Assembly (NCBI GenBank): GCA_000690595.2
Contig: JHUT02000005.1
Location: forward strand, 123,254 to 187,253
DNA from: Natrinema mahii
GTDB lineage: Archaea; Halobacteriota; Halobacteria; Halobacteriales; Natrialbaceae
DNA length: 64,000 nt
Direction: 5' to 3'
A model generated the notes under the pieces. That model worked only from the letters and a program-made list of their open reading frames with translations. It was not told the DNA's origin and did not search any database. Position 1 is the first letter of the stretch; the number at the start of each line of letters is the position of its first letter. Below are positions 16,584 to 24,798 of the stretch, one piece after another. Both the position numbers and the translations under genes were made by a program.

Positions 16584-17441
16584 ATGAGTTCGAACATAAC
16601 GAAAAGCGATATCCGAAAGTACTACGAGGAGAACCATCTCTCGTTCGAGGACGGCTGGGTTGAGGAACAGGACCACAAGGGAATCCACGTCGGCTACTAC
16701 GATGACAACCAGATGGATCACGACGAGGCCATCGAGAACATGACGCGGTTCGGAGCTGATCGAATCGATATCCAATCCGACGATCGCGTTCTCTGCGCGG
16801 GATGTGGAATCGGTGGCCCTGCAGTCTGGATCGCCGCAAACCGCGGTGCGAATGTGGTCGGAATCAATATCAGTGAATCTCAACTCGAGCAGGCGCGCAC
16901 GCTGGCGAAGAACGAAGGCGTGACTGATCGAACACAGTTCCAGTACGACGATTTCACGGAGATGTCGACGCTCGAGGAAGACGCGTTCGACGTCGTGTGG
17001 GGGCTCGAAGCGATTTGTTATGCCAAGAGCAAGCGAGCGTTCCTAGAGGAGGCACACCGCGTCCTTCGACCGGGCGGACGGCTGATCGTCATTGACGGGT
17101 TTATGAATATACGGTCCCCTTCCCCGTCGGGGAAGCGGAAGATGAAAAAATGGCTCGATGCGTGGGCGATTCCACACCTCACACACGTCGACGACTTCCG
17201 AGGATATCTCGACGAGATCGGGTACCGAGAACTCGAGGAGGAAGAAATAACCTCACGAGTGATCAAGTCACTCAAACTCATGTACCTGTACAGTCTGTAC
17301 GGGTATCCGGTCTCGAAGGCCCTCCAAATGCTTGGCCGGCAAACGGAATCGCAGGTTCAGAACACCGTTGGCTGCCATTACGTCTATCGATCGATAACCG
17401 ACGGCCTCTGGACGTACAACGTATTCACTGCCGAGAAGTAG
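16584..17441 (+). CDS. SAM-dependent methyltransferase (SmtA / tocopherol-MT-like)
   Basis: This 285-residue class I methyltransferase has motif I 'VLCAGCGIGGPAVWIA' (69-84, the SAM-binding glycine loop), a motif II acidic 'GINISESQLEQA', and the post-motif region 'FDVVWGLEAICYAKSKRAFLEEAHRVLRPGG'. The N-terminal 'YYDDNQMDHDEAIENM' resembles the small-molecule C/O-methyltransferases that act on isoprenoids and tocopherols. It is transcribed away from P450 copy C from a shared A+T-rich region with TATA at 16532-16541. The probable role is methylation of the cluster product; the substrate is unknown. Codon choice is more A/T-tolerant than in the nuo genes. Confidence 0.88.
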   Translation: MSSNITKSDIRKYYEENHLSFEDGWVEEQDHKGIHVGYYDDNQMDHDEAIENMTRFGADRIDIQSDDRVLCAGCGIGGPAVWIAANRGANVVGINISESQLEQARTLAKNEGVTDRTQFQYDDFTEMSTLEEDAFDVVWGLEAICYAKSKRAFLEEAHRVLRPGGRLIVIDGFMNIRSPSPSGKRKMKKWLDAWAIPHLTHVDDFRGYLDEIGYRELEEEEITSRVIKSLKLMYLYSLYGYPVSKALQMLGRQTESQVQNTVGCHYVYRSITDGLWTYNVFTAEK

Positions 17442-17665
17442 CTGACCCGATGCCACCTTGATCGATCGGTTTTGCAGGTTTCCGTGACTCGGTCCGGTTT
17501 CGTGTCGGTGCATCTGGGCTGTGTGCAGACCGTGTGAGTGTAGAATCGTCAGCCGGTCGCCGATCCGGTCGGCGGAACACTTGCTGAGTATCCTACGGAA
17601 CGCAGCACCGAATCCCCGGAAAGTATCGGCGATCGAAACTGTACCAGGGTTTCGAAGAGGGGTTC

Positions 17666-18211
17666 TCAGGAACCGCTATCGAAGGCATCGAGTGTAGCGA
17701 CTGCGTCGTCGATGGTCGGATGGATTTCGTCGGCGTAGTATTGAACGAAGTGCGGAGCGGGCTCGCTGACGACGACAGTCGGTATACCGTGCCTCCGAGC
17801 GTGTAGTAGCTCTGCCATCGTCCCACAGGACGGTTCTGGGAGATACGCGAGGAAGACATCCGCTTGTTCGACCAGTTCCAGATCCCGTTCGACGATCGAC
17901 GAAACGATCGAATCGGGAGTGTGTTCGGGGACGATTTCCGGTGATTCGAGTACGGCCGTGGCCGACGTGTCTTCAATTGCGGCCGTAATCGCGTCGAGAA
18001 ACGGTTCGCTCTGTAATTTCTCGAAATCGAGTGCTTGCAACGGATTGGTTCGATCGGAATTAACCGTCGCGAGCTGTTCGAATACATCCACGTATTGATC
18101 GACCGGTGAGAATCCGTGTTTATCGAGGAGCGTATAGATCCGTACTCGATAGTCGACGATGGTGTCTACGTCTCTGAAGTCGATCGGTCCAGCGACGAAA
18201 ACATCGGTCAT
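17666..18211 (-). CDS. Nucleoside 2-deoxyribosyltransferase-like protein
   Basis: This 181-residue protein opens 'DVFVAGPIDFRD' and contains 'LVEQADVFLAYLPEPSCGTMAELLHARRHGIPTVVV', the pattern of the nucleoside 2-deoxyribosyltransferase / DUF4406 Rossmann-like family (AGP motif, D-x-x-x-A and the GT-x-E-x-x-x-A catalytic Glu). Such proteins cleave N-glycosidic bonds or bind nucleotides. Its start (18211) overlaps the stop of the upstream ASKHA gene by four bases, so the two are co-translated. The actual substrate is unknown, and pairing with an acetate-kinase-like protein suggests joint chemistry on a phosphorylated or nucleotide-like metabolite. Confidence 0.75.
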   Translation of the reverse strand: MTDVFVAGPIDFRDVDTIVDYRVRIYTLLDKHGFSPVDQYVDVFEQLATVNSDRTNPLQALDFEKLQSEPFLDAITAAIEDTSATAVLESPEIVPEHTPDSIVSSIVERDLELVEQADVFLAYLPEPSCGTMAELLHARRHGIPTVVVSEPAPHFVQYYADEIHPTIDDAVATLDAFDSGS

Positions 18212-19194
18212 GGGTGCTGAACGCGGGGGCTGTTTTTAACTGGAACGCCCAGTATATCTTGCTTTCCGACGTGGACATCTCTGGCGATCATCGCTGCTCC
18301 GGCCGCGGTACTGAACTCCGAACAGTGTTGTACCGGTGCCAGTTCACCGAGCGACTCTCGTAACTTTCCTTGGACGTCAACAGGGGATTCAAGCCGGCTG
18401 AGCCGACCACTGAGCGCGATTCCGTCGAGTGATTCGTCGTGGACGTGGTTCGCGAATGCGAATAGGGAGTAAACGTTGTGGAGCGTCGCGAAGTAAACCA
18501 TTTCGAGAAGCTCCGGATCTAATGTTTCCTTTACGTCTTCGAACGTGTACCCCGACCGCCGCAGGATGCCGGAATCCATGAATATGTCTGAGAAATCGGC
18601 CTCGTCATGAAGCACGCGACGGACCGATCCAAGCCCTGCCCATCCGTGAACGAGACCGATCCAGTGGAAGGCACCAACGAGGCGTCCGTCGTAAACGAGT
18701 GTTGCCATTGCGGAGGAACTCGCGTTTGCTGCAATGAAGTGGTTCGCGTCACCGGTGAACTGATCCGCTGCATACCGAGTCATCGCCACCTTGTCTGCTC
18801 CTGTTATCGTATTGTAATGGCTAAAATACGGATGCAAACAGTCGATATGATGGTTTACACCGGGGAACGCGACTGTCGGAATGTCTGATTGCTGGAGGTC
18901 GTCGAAGACCTTCGAACCAGTTCCCGACGGGTGTCCGGCCCCGAGGTTATCAACAACACCTCGATTCTCTACGGTTTCTATCGGACGGATCTCTCCGAAA
19001 TTGTCGCCATAACTGTAGCCGATGGCCGCCATCTGGATCGCGTCGACATCGACGTGTTCGGACAGTAAATCCACATACGACCATTCGTTTTCGTTTTCCG
19101 GAGATCGTTCAATGACGAACGTCTCTCGATCTCCTGTCTCCGATACGAGACTAGTTTTTACGCCTGTTGTGGAATGATCTATTCCAATATACAT
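18208..19194 (-). CDS. ASKHA-fold protein resembling methanogenesis marker protein 12
   Basis: This 328-residue protein begins 'MYIGIDHSTTGVK', a phosphate-1 motif of the acetate kinase/sugar kinase/Hsp70 fold. The following blocks resemble the methanogenesis marker 12 (UPF0285) family as I recall it: 'AAIGYSYGDN', 'VENRGVVDNLGAGHPSGTGSKVFDDL', and 'IPTVAFPGVNHHID...YNTITGADKV'. That family is considered nearly restricted to methanogens and has no proven activity. ATG 19194 is about 20-25 bases from a strong TATA element, so the transcript is near-leaderless. It is followed by the overlapping deoxyribosyltransferase-like gene. An alternative is a distant FGGY/BcrAD-type ATPase. The assignment is from remembered sequence pattern, not a search. 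Confidence 0.65.
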   Translation of the reverse strand: MYIGIDHSTTGVKTSLVSETGDRETFVIERSPENENEWSYVDLLSEHVDVDAIQMAAIGYSYGDNFGEIRPIETVENRGVVDNLGAGHPSGTGSKVFDDLQQSDIPTVAFPGVNHHIDCLHPYFSHYNTITGADKVAMTRYAADQFTGDANHFIAANASSSAMATLVYDGRLVGAFHWIGLVHGWAGLGSVRRVLHDEADFSDIFMDSGILRRSGYTFEDVKETLDPELLEMVYFATLHNVYSLFAFANHVHDESLDGIALSGRLSRLESPVDVQGKLRESLGELAPVQHCSEFSTAAGAAMIARDVHVGKQDILGVPVKNSPRVQHP

Positions 19195-19212
19195 GGAATA
19201 CAGATACTATAT

Positions 19213-19231
19213 CACAAATATTTATATTTGT
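19213..19231 (-). promoter_or_regulatory. TATA element with 18-bp palindrome upstream of the ASKHA gene
   Basis: ACAAATATTTATATTTGT at 19214-19231 is an inverted repeat with 8-bp arms around TT. It includes the TATA-like core AAATATAAATATTT on the minus strand, about 20-25 bases from ATG 19194. A palindrome covering a TATA box is the expected geometry for a repressor operator, but the A+T composition alone could also produce it. Confidence 0.45.
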
Positions 19232-19273
19232 TGATTATGGAATCGTTCGTGTGAACTAGGGTAATGAAAAGAT

Positions 19274-19558
19274 TTGCGCTTCGCTGTCGGCGGTATGGGT
19301 CGAACAGGCGCAAAACTCCATGCTTTCACGCGGGGAGAGATACCGCCACAGACTCAACCGATAGCGCGTAGCCCGCACGTCTGCGAGTTATGTGATACTG
19401 TGAGAAACGCGGACGTGACTGGAGCGGTGAATATTCAGAGAAAGATAGCGAGCGTCCCCGAATAGGGAATATGAGTAACGATCGTTTGGCATGGCCAGCA
19501 GTCTATATGTCTCACCGACTTTCAGGACGTCTCGTACCGAAAGAATACACGGCCTGGA
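19274..19558 (+). pseudogene. TnpB (IS200/IS605-type) C-terminal relic
   Basis: The frame ending at 19465 reads '...HVCELCDTVRNADVTGAVNIQRKI', the end of the zinc ribbon and the RuvC-III motif (NAD-x-N/T-AA/GA-x-NI) of TnpB. After a frame change near 19463 the next frame continues '...NMSNDRLAWPAVYMSHRLSGRLVPKEYTAWNP', which has the shape of the usual C-terminal tail of haloarchaeal TnpB. The N-terminal 80-90 percent is missing and the remainder is frameshifted, so it is dead. It abuts the 3' end of nuoCD on the opposite strand and marks the border of the island. No TnpA lies nearby. Confidence 0.7.
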
Positions 19559-19632
19559 ATCCTCGTACCCCACCGCTGAGAAAATCGGAGGTTGCGAGGG
19601 AAGCGGACTTCGATTTGTGTGATTCGTGAGTT

Positions 19633-19650
19633 CCCGACCATCAGGGCGGG
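19633..19650 (+). repeat. Imperfect hairpin resembling an IS605-type right end
   Basis: CCCGACCATCAGGGCGGG is followed by 'atgaatgtca', downstream of the TnpB relic. It resembles the imperfect right-end hairpin and trailing 'ATGTCA' of haloarchaeal IS200/IS605 elements. The arms are imperfect and the TGTCA overlaps the stop of nuoCD (19658-19660). The call depends on the adjacent relic. Confidence 0.4.
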
Positions 19651-19657
19651 ATGAATG

Positions 19658-21313
19658 TCACCGATCGACTTCGCCGAGTACGATATCTAGACTCCCCAAC
19701 GACGCGATCAGGTCCGGGATGTACTCGCCTTCGGACATCTCGGGCAGTGCCGAGAGGTTGTGGAAACACGGGCTCCGGATCTTGAACCGACCCGGCTTGT
19801 CGGTGCCGTCCGAGCGGATGTAGATCCCGAGTTCGCCTTTCGCACCTTCGACGGCGCGATAGATCTCCGTGTCGGCGTCCGGCTTCAGCGTCCGCGGCAC
19901 GTTGCTCTGGACGGTGCGTTCGTCCTCGGGCCAGTCCTCGAGCAGGTCGAGACACTGCTCGATGATCTTCGCGGACTCCTCGACTTCTTGCATGCGCACG
20001 AGGACCCGAGAGTAGTTGTCACAGCCGTCCTCGGTGACGACGTCCCACTCGAGGTTGTCGTAGTAGCCGTAGGGGTCGTCCCGGCGGAGGTCGTAGTCGA
20101 TGCCCGAGCCGCGGGCGACGGGGCCGGTACAGCCGTACTGTTTGGCCACTTCCGGTTCCAAGATTCCGGTGTCGTGGGTCCGGACCTGGAAGATCTCGTT
20201 GCCGGTCAGCAGGTCGTGGTACTCGTCGACCTTCGCGGGCAGCCCGTCGAGGAAGTCGCGGGTCTTCTCGATGAACTCCTTGCGGGGCTCGGGCAGGTCC
20301 CAGGCGACCCCGCCCAGCCGGAAGTAGTTGAACATGAGCCGCTGGCCGGTCAGGTCCTCTAAGATGTCTTGGACGACCTCGCGGTCGCGCATGCCGTACT
20401 GGAAGATGGCGGTGAAGTCGCCGTAGACGTCGAGCGCGAAGGTCGCAAGCGCGAGCATGTGGGAGGCGATCCGGCACAGCTCCGCGCCCATCGTCCGGAT
20501 GACCTGCGCGTACTCGGGGACCTCGATGTCCGCGAGATCCTCGGCCGTACGCGCGTAGGCCCACTCGTTGAGGAGGCCGGCCGAGACGTAGTCCCAGCGG
20601 TCGGGGTAGGGCATGATCTGATGCCGGTAGGTCCCTTGCTGGCACATCTGCTCCTCACAGCGGTGCAGGTAGCCGATGTCGGGGTCGACGTCGACGACCG
20701 TCTCGCCGTCCAGGACCGTTTCGATGTGGAGGACGCCGTGGGTCGCCGGGTGGTGGGGACCGATGTTGAGGAACATCGTGTCCGACTCGTCATCGTGGTG
20801 GTCCGGCTGGACCGGGTTGGCGTGTTCGCTCAGGGTCACCAGCTGCGGTTTCTCCTGGTTGTAGTCCTCGGAGAGCGGATGGCCCTGCCACGTCTCGGGC
20901 AGGAGGATCCGTCGCGGGTCGGGGTGGCCCTCGTAGTCGATCCCGACGAGGTCGAAGGCTTCCCGCTCGTGCCAGTCGGCGGTTCGGAAGACCGGTTCGG
21001 CGCTCTGGCTGACCGGATCGTCGGTCGTCGTCGGCACGACGATCGAGACCTCCTGGGTCGGGTCGGCGTACTTCCGGAGGTGGTAGATCGACTCGTACCG
21101 GTCGGCGTACTGCTGGGCCGTGAGGTTCGCGAGGTGGTCGAAGCCGGCCTCGTCGCGCAGGTCCGAGAGGACCGATTGGACGTCGTCCGGCCGGACGACG
21201 AACCCCGGCGCGTTCAAATGGTCGTCGCGCGCGAGCGCGCGGTCACCGAGCAGCGCCTCGAGGTCGTCGTCCGATAGCTCGATCGCCGGGTCGCGCTCGA
21301 GTCCCGTACTCAT
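19658..21313 (-). CDS. nuoCD: Complex I fused subunit CD
   Basis: This 551-residue fusion has an N-terminal NuoC-like (30 kDa) domain with '[35 protein letters not shown]' followed by the 49-kDa NuoD domain from about residue 180: '[15 protein letters not shown]', '[11 protein letters not shown]' and the C-terminal '[27 protein letters not shown]'. The quinone-site His and Asp region is intact. The C/D fusion is normal in haloarchaea and many bacteria. Its ATG overlaps the nuoB stop. Downstream, where nuoH should follow, the TnpB relic and the island begin, so this gene now ends the proximal nuo transcript unless read-through is long. Confidence 0.95.
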   Translation of the reverse strand: MSTGLERDPAIELSDDDLEALLGDRALARDDHLNAPGFVVRPDDVQSVLSDLRDEAGFDHLANLTAQQYADRYESIYHLRKYADPTQEVSIVVPTTTDDPVSQSAEPVFRTADWHEREAFDLVGIDYEGHPDPRRILLPETWQGHPLSEDYNQEKPQLVTLSEHANPVQPDHHDDESDTMFLNIGPHHPATHGVLHIETVLDGETVVDVDPDIGYLHRCEEQMCQQGTYRHQIMPYPDRWDYVSAGLLNEWAYARTAEDLADIEVPEYAQVIRTMGAELCRIASHMLALATFALDVYGDFTAIFQYGMRDREVVQDILEDLTGQRLMFNYFRLGGVAWDLPEPRKEFIEKTRDFLDGLPAKVDEYHDLLTGNEIFQVRTHDTGILEPEVAKQYGCTGPVARGSGIDYDLRRDDPYGYYDNLEWDVVTEDGCDNYSRVLVRMQEVEESAKIIEQCLDLLEDWPEDERTVQSNVPRTLKPDADTEIYRAVEGAKGELGIYIRSDGTDKPGRFKIRSPCFHNLSALPEMSEGEYIPDLIASLGSLDIVLGEVDR

Positions 21314-22017
21314 GGCGAATCAGCCCAGTTATAGCGCATGACCAGATCATCTTCGTCGATGTCGTCGGCGAGCTTCTGGACGAGTTCGTCTTTGGGCAGG
21401 TCGCCGAACTCCTCGAGTTCGTAGGGCTTGACCACGACTGGCGTGGACTCGCCGTTGCGGATCCGTTCCTGGAGTTTCGCGATGCCGTAGACGAGCGCCT
21501 CCGGTCGGGGCGGGCAACCGGGGACGTGGATGTCGATGGGGATGATCTCCTCGGCGCCCTTGACGACGTTGTACCCCTCCTGGAAGGGGCCGCCGGAGAT
21601 GGTACACGAGCCCATGCCGACGACGAACTTGGGTTCGGGCATCTGGTCGTAGACCCGCTTCATGCGGGGGCCGAACTTCGAGACGATCGTCCCGGGGACG
21701 ATCATCACGTCGGCCTGTCGGGGCGAGGCCCGCGGCACGCCGGCCCCGAAGCGGTCCAGGTCGTGTTTGATCGCGTAGGTGTGCATCATCTCGATGCTGC
21801 AACACGCGATCCCGAACTGGAGCATGAACATGGAGTTGCCCCGCACCCAGTTCATGAACTTGTCGAACTTCGTGAGGATGAACGGCGTGGAGCCGAAGGC
21901 CTCCCGAAGTTTGGAGTTGAAGCGGTCGTCGGCACCTTCGCCGATCCGCGAGTCGCGGGTGTCCGTCGACGGTGCGGTGCTGTCGTAGATCGACTGGCGT
22001 GGTTGGTCGCTGCTCAT
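21310..22017 (-). CDS. nuoB: Complex I subunit B ([4Fe-4S] cluster N2)
   Basis: This 235-residue protein contains the N2 cluster ligands: the tandem cysteines 72-73 ('[11 protein letters not shown]'), the cysteine of '[14 protein letters not shown]' and that of '[10 protein letters not shown]'. The flanking '[16 protein letters not shown]' is also diagnostic. The N-terminal 40 residues are a haloarchaeal hydrophilic extension. ATGA overlaps join it to nuoA upstream and nuoCD downstream. It passes electrons from NuoI to quinone. Confidence 0.95.
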   Translation of the reverse strand: MSSDQPRQSIYDSTAPSTDTRDSRIGEGADDRFNSKLREAFGSTPFILTKFDKFMNWVRGNSMFMLQFGIACCSIEMMHTYAIKHDLDRFGAGVPRASPRQADVMIVPGTIVSKFGPRMKRVYDQMPEPKFVVGMGSCTISGGPFQEGYNVVKGAEEIIPIDIHVPGCPPRPEALVYGIAKLQERIRNGESTPVVVKPYELEEFGDLPKDELVQKLADDIDEDDLVMRYNWADSP

Positions 22018-22421
22018 TGTCTGTCAGCCTCAAGTTGGTCGGCCGTTCGGGCCCACTGTACTGCGCCTGTGCGCCACGCCCACGCGAGTCCGACCAGCAG
22101 GATACCGACGAACAACAGCATCGGCCCGAGCGCGCGGACGAGCGAAATCTCCGGCGACGCGAGGGCATCCTGGTAGGCGACCGCCCACGGGAACAACAGG
22201 ACGGTCTCGATATCGAAGACGACGAACAGAAGCGCAACCATGTAGTACTGAATATTGAACCGGATGCGCGTGCCGCCGGTCGGAACCTCGCCACTCTCGT
22301 AGGTGGCGCGTTTGCTCGTTTCGGGCACGGTGGGTCGCAGGAGAGACGATACCGACATCATCCCGAGCGGTATCAGTACCCCGACGAGTGCCAGCGCCCC
22401 GATGGCGATCCAATCATTCAT
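22014..22421 (-). CDS. nuoA: Complex I membrane subunit A
   Basis: This 135-residue protein has three membrane helices and the NuoA signature 'ATYESGEVPTGGTRIRFNIQYYMVALLFVVFDIETVLLFPWAV', including the conserved acidic residue pair in helix 2. ATG 22421 is chosen because the membrane segment starts right after it; an in-frame upstream ATG at 22457 would add a 12-residue cysteine-containing leader. It is the first gene of the nuo operon. Confidence 0.93.
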   Translation of the reverse strand: MNDWIAIGALALVGVLIPLGMMSVSSLLRPTVPETSKRATYESGEVPTGGTRIRFNIQYYMVALLFVVFDIETVLLFPWAVAYQDALASPEISLVRALGPMLLFVGILLVGLAWAWRTGAVQWARTADQLEADRQ

Positions 22422-22726
22422 CTCCGTAACGTTCGGGGCTTCAAACCGCACGCACATAAGGGTTGATTCTTTGTTTTTCGGGGAAACACGGGCCGAGACG
22501 CGACTTCAGCGAACGCGGACCTTCGTGAATAATCACTGGAGACTATATATGGCTGCTTGAAGAGTGAACGGATCGGTAAGCAGTCGTTACGGACGCCCCC
22601 AAATCGGCCGATACACGTCGACAACAGGACTCACATTCCCCCATCCGAACGTATTCGGTTGACCGAACGGTCACGGCGGTCGAGCGCGAACGTCCGGACC
22701 GGAACCGACTGCTGCGTGTCGGGCAG
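22422..22726. other. Intergenic region upstream of nuoA and downstream of purE
   Basis: No gene is visible in these 305 bp. On the minus strand an A+T patch CCATATATAGTC (about 22541-22552) is the best TATA candidate for the nuo operon and would leave a leader of roughly 95-100 bases before ATG 22421. No strong terminator hairpin for purE is apparent. Confidence 0.4.
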
Positions 22727-23365
22727 TTACTCCTCTCGGTTCCGGAACGCCGGCGTCCCCCGATCGTGTAGCTCCCGCGAAACGTCACCGACGCCCGCCC
22801 GCAGGTCCTCGTGATAGGCGACGAGGCGGTCACGCACCGCCTCGTGCTGGCGGGCGAGGATCTGGGCGGCCGAGAGCGCGGCGTTGAACGATTTCCCGGC
22901 GTCGACCGCGACCAGCGGCGCGCCCGTCGGCATCCCGATGACGCTGTCGACGGACTTCTCCTGGACCGGAACGCCGATTACCGGCAGCGGGTACGCGATC
23001 GAGGCGGTCATGTTCGGCAGGTCCGCGGACTTGCCGCCCGCGCCGGCGATGATCACCTCGAGGCCCCGTTCCTCGGCCGTCTCGGCGTAAGCCGTCATTA
23101 AGTCCGGCGTGCGGTGGGCGGAGGTGACGTAGGTCTCGAACGTAAACCGTTCCGCGGGCGGGGTCTCGAAGTCGGTCTGTTCGGCGAAGTCGAGTTCCTC
23201 GACGAGGGCGTCGTAGGCCCCGCGGCGCTTCCCGCCGGTCAGCATCGTCTCGAGGTCGGAGTCACTGCCCATGACGATCCCGACGTCCGGGGTTTCGGCG
23301 GGCGGGCGGTCCTGCGCGGCCTCGTCCTGGAGCCGGTCGATCAGATCGGTGACGCTGTCGCTCAT
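22727..23365 (-). CDS. purE: N5-carboxyaminoimidazole ribonucleotide mutase
   Basis: This 212-residue PurE rearranges N5-CAIR to CAIR in purine biosynthesis. The family blocks 'VGIVMGSDSDLETM', 'YVTSAHRTPDLM', 'IIAGAGGKSADLPNMTAS' and 'VIGVPVQEKSVDSVIGMPTGAP' are all intact, including the catalytic His of 'SAHR'. A 25-residue acidic N-terminal extension and a loop insertion after 'SDLETM' are haloarchaeal features. It follows purK by 64 bp on the same strand, so PurK product is handed directly to PurE. Confidence 0.95.
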   Translation of the reverse strand: MSDSVTDLIDRLQDEAAQDRPPAETPDVGIVMGSDSDLETMLTGGKRRGAYDALVEELDFAEQTDFETPPAERFTFETYVTSAHRTPDLMTAYAETAEERGLEVIIAGAGGKSADLPNMTASIAYPLPVIGVPVQEKSVDSVIGMPTGAPLVAVDAGKSFNAALSAAQILARQHEAVRDRLVAYHEDLRAGVGDVSRELHDRGTPAFRNREE

Positions 23366-23429
23366 AGGGGACGATCGGCGGGGGAATGACTTGAAACGGT
23401 GGCAAACGGACCGAGTGAGTCGACGGACG

Positions 23430-24644
23430 CTACGAGCGGAACGTGACCGCGCTTTCGACCTCGCGGGCGGTCTCGAGCAGGTCCTCGACCGCGGCGTCTT
23501 CGTCGCCGGCCGACAGCGTCACGTGGCCCAGCTTTCGCAGCGGGCGCGCGTCCCGTTTGCCGTACCAGTGCAGCGAGGCGGCGGGTGTCTCGAGGATTTC
23601 GTCGAGGTCGGACAGCTGTGCGGGCCGTTCCTCGTCCACGTCGCCGAGCAGGTTCGTCATCACGGTCGGCGAGCGCAGCGCGGTCGAGCCCAGCGGCCAG
23701 CCCAGCACGGCCCGGACGTGTTGTTCGAACTGCGAGGTCTGTGCGCCCTCGATCGTCCAGTGGCCGGAGTTGTGCGGGCGCGGCGCGATCTCGTTGAGGA
23801 GGATCTCGCCGTCGCCCTCTCGCGGGCCCTGCCCGCTCGAGCCATCCGAGGCGCTCCGCGCCTCGCTCGTTTCGAACAACTCGATCCCGTAGACGCCTCG
23901 TCCATCCATTACATCAAGTACGTCACGCGCGACCGCGTGAGCGCGCTCGGTGACGGCCTCGCTCGAGCGCGCCGGGACGATCGTCTCCCGGAGGATTTCG
24001 TCCTCGTGGACGTTTTCTCCGATCGGGAATGTCGCGATTTCGTCCTCCCCCTTGACCGCGATGACCGAGATCTCGCGCTCGAAGTCGACGAACGACTCGA
24101 CCATCGCGGGGCCGGCGACCGACTCGAGGGCGTCTTCGGCGTCGGCTTTCGACTCGACGGGGACGTTCCCGCGGCCGTCGTAGCCGCCGGTACGGGCTTT
24201 GCACATCACCGGCGCGCCGTAGTCGTCGATCGCGGCCCGAATATCGTCGGCGTCCTCGACCGCGCGAAACGGCGGGACCGGGACGCCGGCGGCCTCGAGT
24301 TCCCGCTTCTGGACGAGCTTGTCGTGGATCGTCTCGAGCGTCGCGGGGTCGGGGTGGACCGGCGTCCCCGTCTCCTCGCTGACGCGGTCCAGGACCCGCT
24401 GGTCGGCCAGTTCGATCTCGAACGTGAGGACGTCGGCCCGCGTCGCGAGGTCGCGGATCGCCGCCTCGTCGTCGAACGCGGCGACGATCTGGTCGCGGGC
24501 CACGGGCGCCGCCGGACAGTCCGGCGTCGGATCGAGGACGATCACCTCGACGCCAAGCGGCGCGGCCGCCTCGGCGAGCATTCGCCCGAGCTGTCCACCA
24601 CCGACCACGCCGACCGTCGGGCCCGGCGTTCGGAGCGTCGTCAT
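23430..24644 (-). CDS. purK: 5-(carboxyamino)imidazole ribonucleotide synthase
   Basis: This 404-residue ATP-grasp enzyme carboxylates AIR with bicarbonate. It shows the N-terminal Rossmann 'TVGVVGGGQLGRMLAEAA', ATP-grasp segments 'PVMCKARTGGYDGRGNVPV', 'EREISVIAVKG' and the C-terminal metal-site region 'LLNEIAPRPHNSGHWTIEGAQTSQFEQHVRAVLG'. The start is ATG 24644; the frame stays open far upstream on this strand, but that part is antisense to the lipoprotein gene and non-coding. A small acidic insertion rich in Ser/Glu (the 'SEARSASDGSSGQGP' region) sits before the metal site. Confidence 0.95.
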   Translation of the reverse strand: MTTLRTPGPTVGVVGGGQLGRMLAEAAAPLGVEVIVLDPTPDCPAAPVARDQIVAAFDDEAAIRDLATRADVLTFEIELADQRVLDRVSEETGTPVHPDPATLETIHDKLVQKRELEAAGVPVPPFRAVEDADDIRAAIDDYGAPVMCKARTGGYDGRGNVPVESKADAEDALESVAGPAMVESFVDFEREISVIAVKGEDEIATFPIGENVHEDEILRETIVPARSSEAVTERAHAVARDVLDVMDGRGVYGIELFETSEARSASDGSSGQGPREGDGEILLNEIAPRPHNSGHWTIEGAQTSQFEQHVRAVLGWPLGSTALRSPTVMTNLLGDVDEERPAQLSDLDEILETPAASLHWYGKRDARPLRKLGHVTLSAGDEDAAVEDLLETAREVESAVTFRS

Positions 24645-24683
24645 TACGCGCCGGTTCTCGTCGCCCGCGCTTAAGAATTCGCA

Positions 24684-24714
24684 AACGCCCCCGATCGCAG
24701 CGTCTGGGGGCGTT
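24684..24714. repeat. Strong hairpin upstream of purK
   Basis: AACGCCCCC (24684-24692) and GGGGGCGTT (24706-24714) form a perfect 9-bp stem with a 13-base loop. It is 40-70 bases upstream of purK and in the divergent region shared with the lipoprotein gene (TATATATA at 24763-24770). On the plus strand it is followed by CTTCTATAAAAA. It could be a leader element of purK or a boundary structure. Confidence 0.45.
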
Positions 24715-24798
24715 CTTCTATAAAAACGCCCGGGGAGACCACCCCGGTCGGAAGCCCGAGGGGAGTATATATAGAGCTGGCAACACACAGACACGAAC

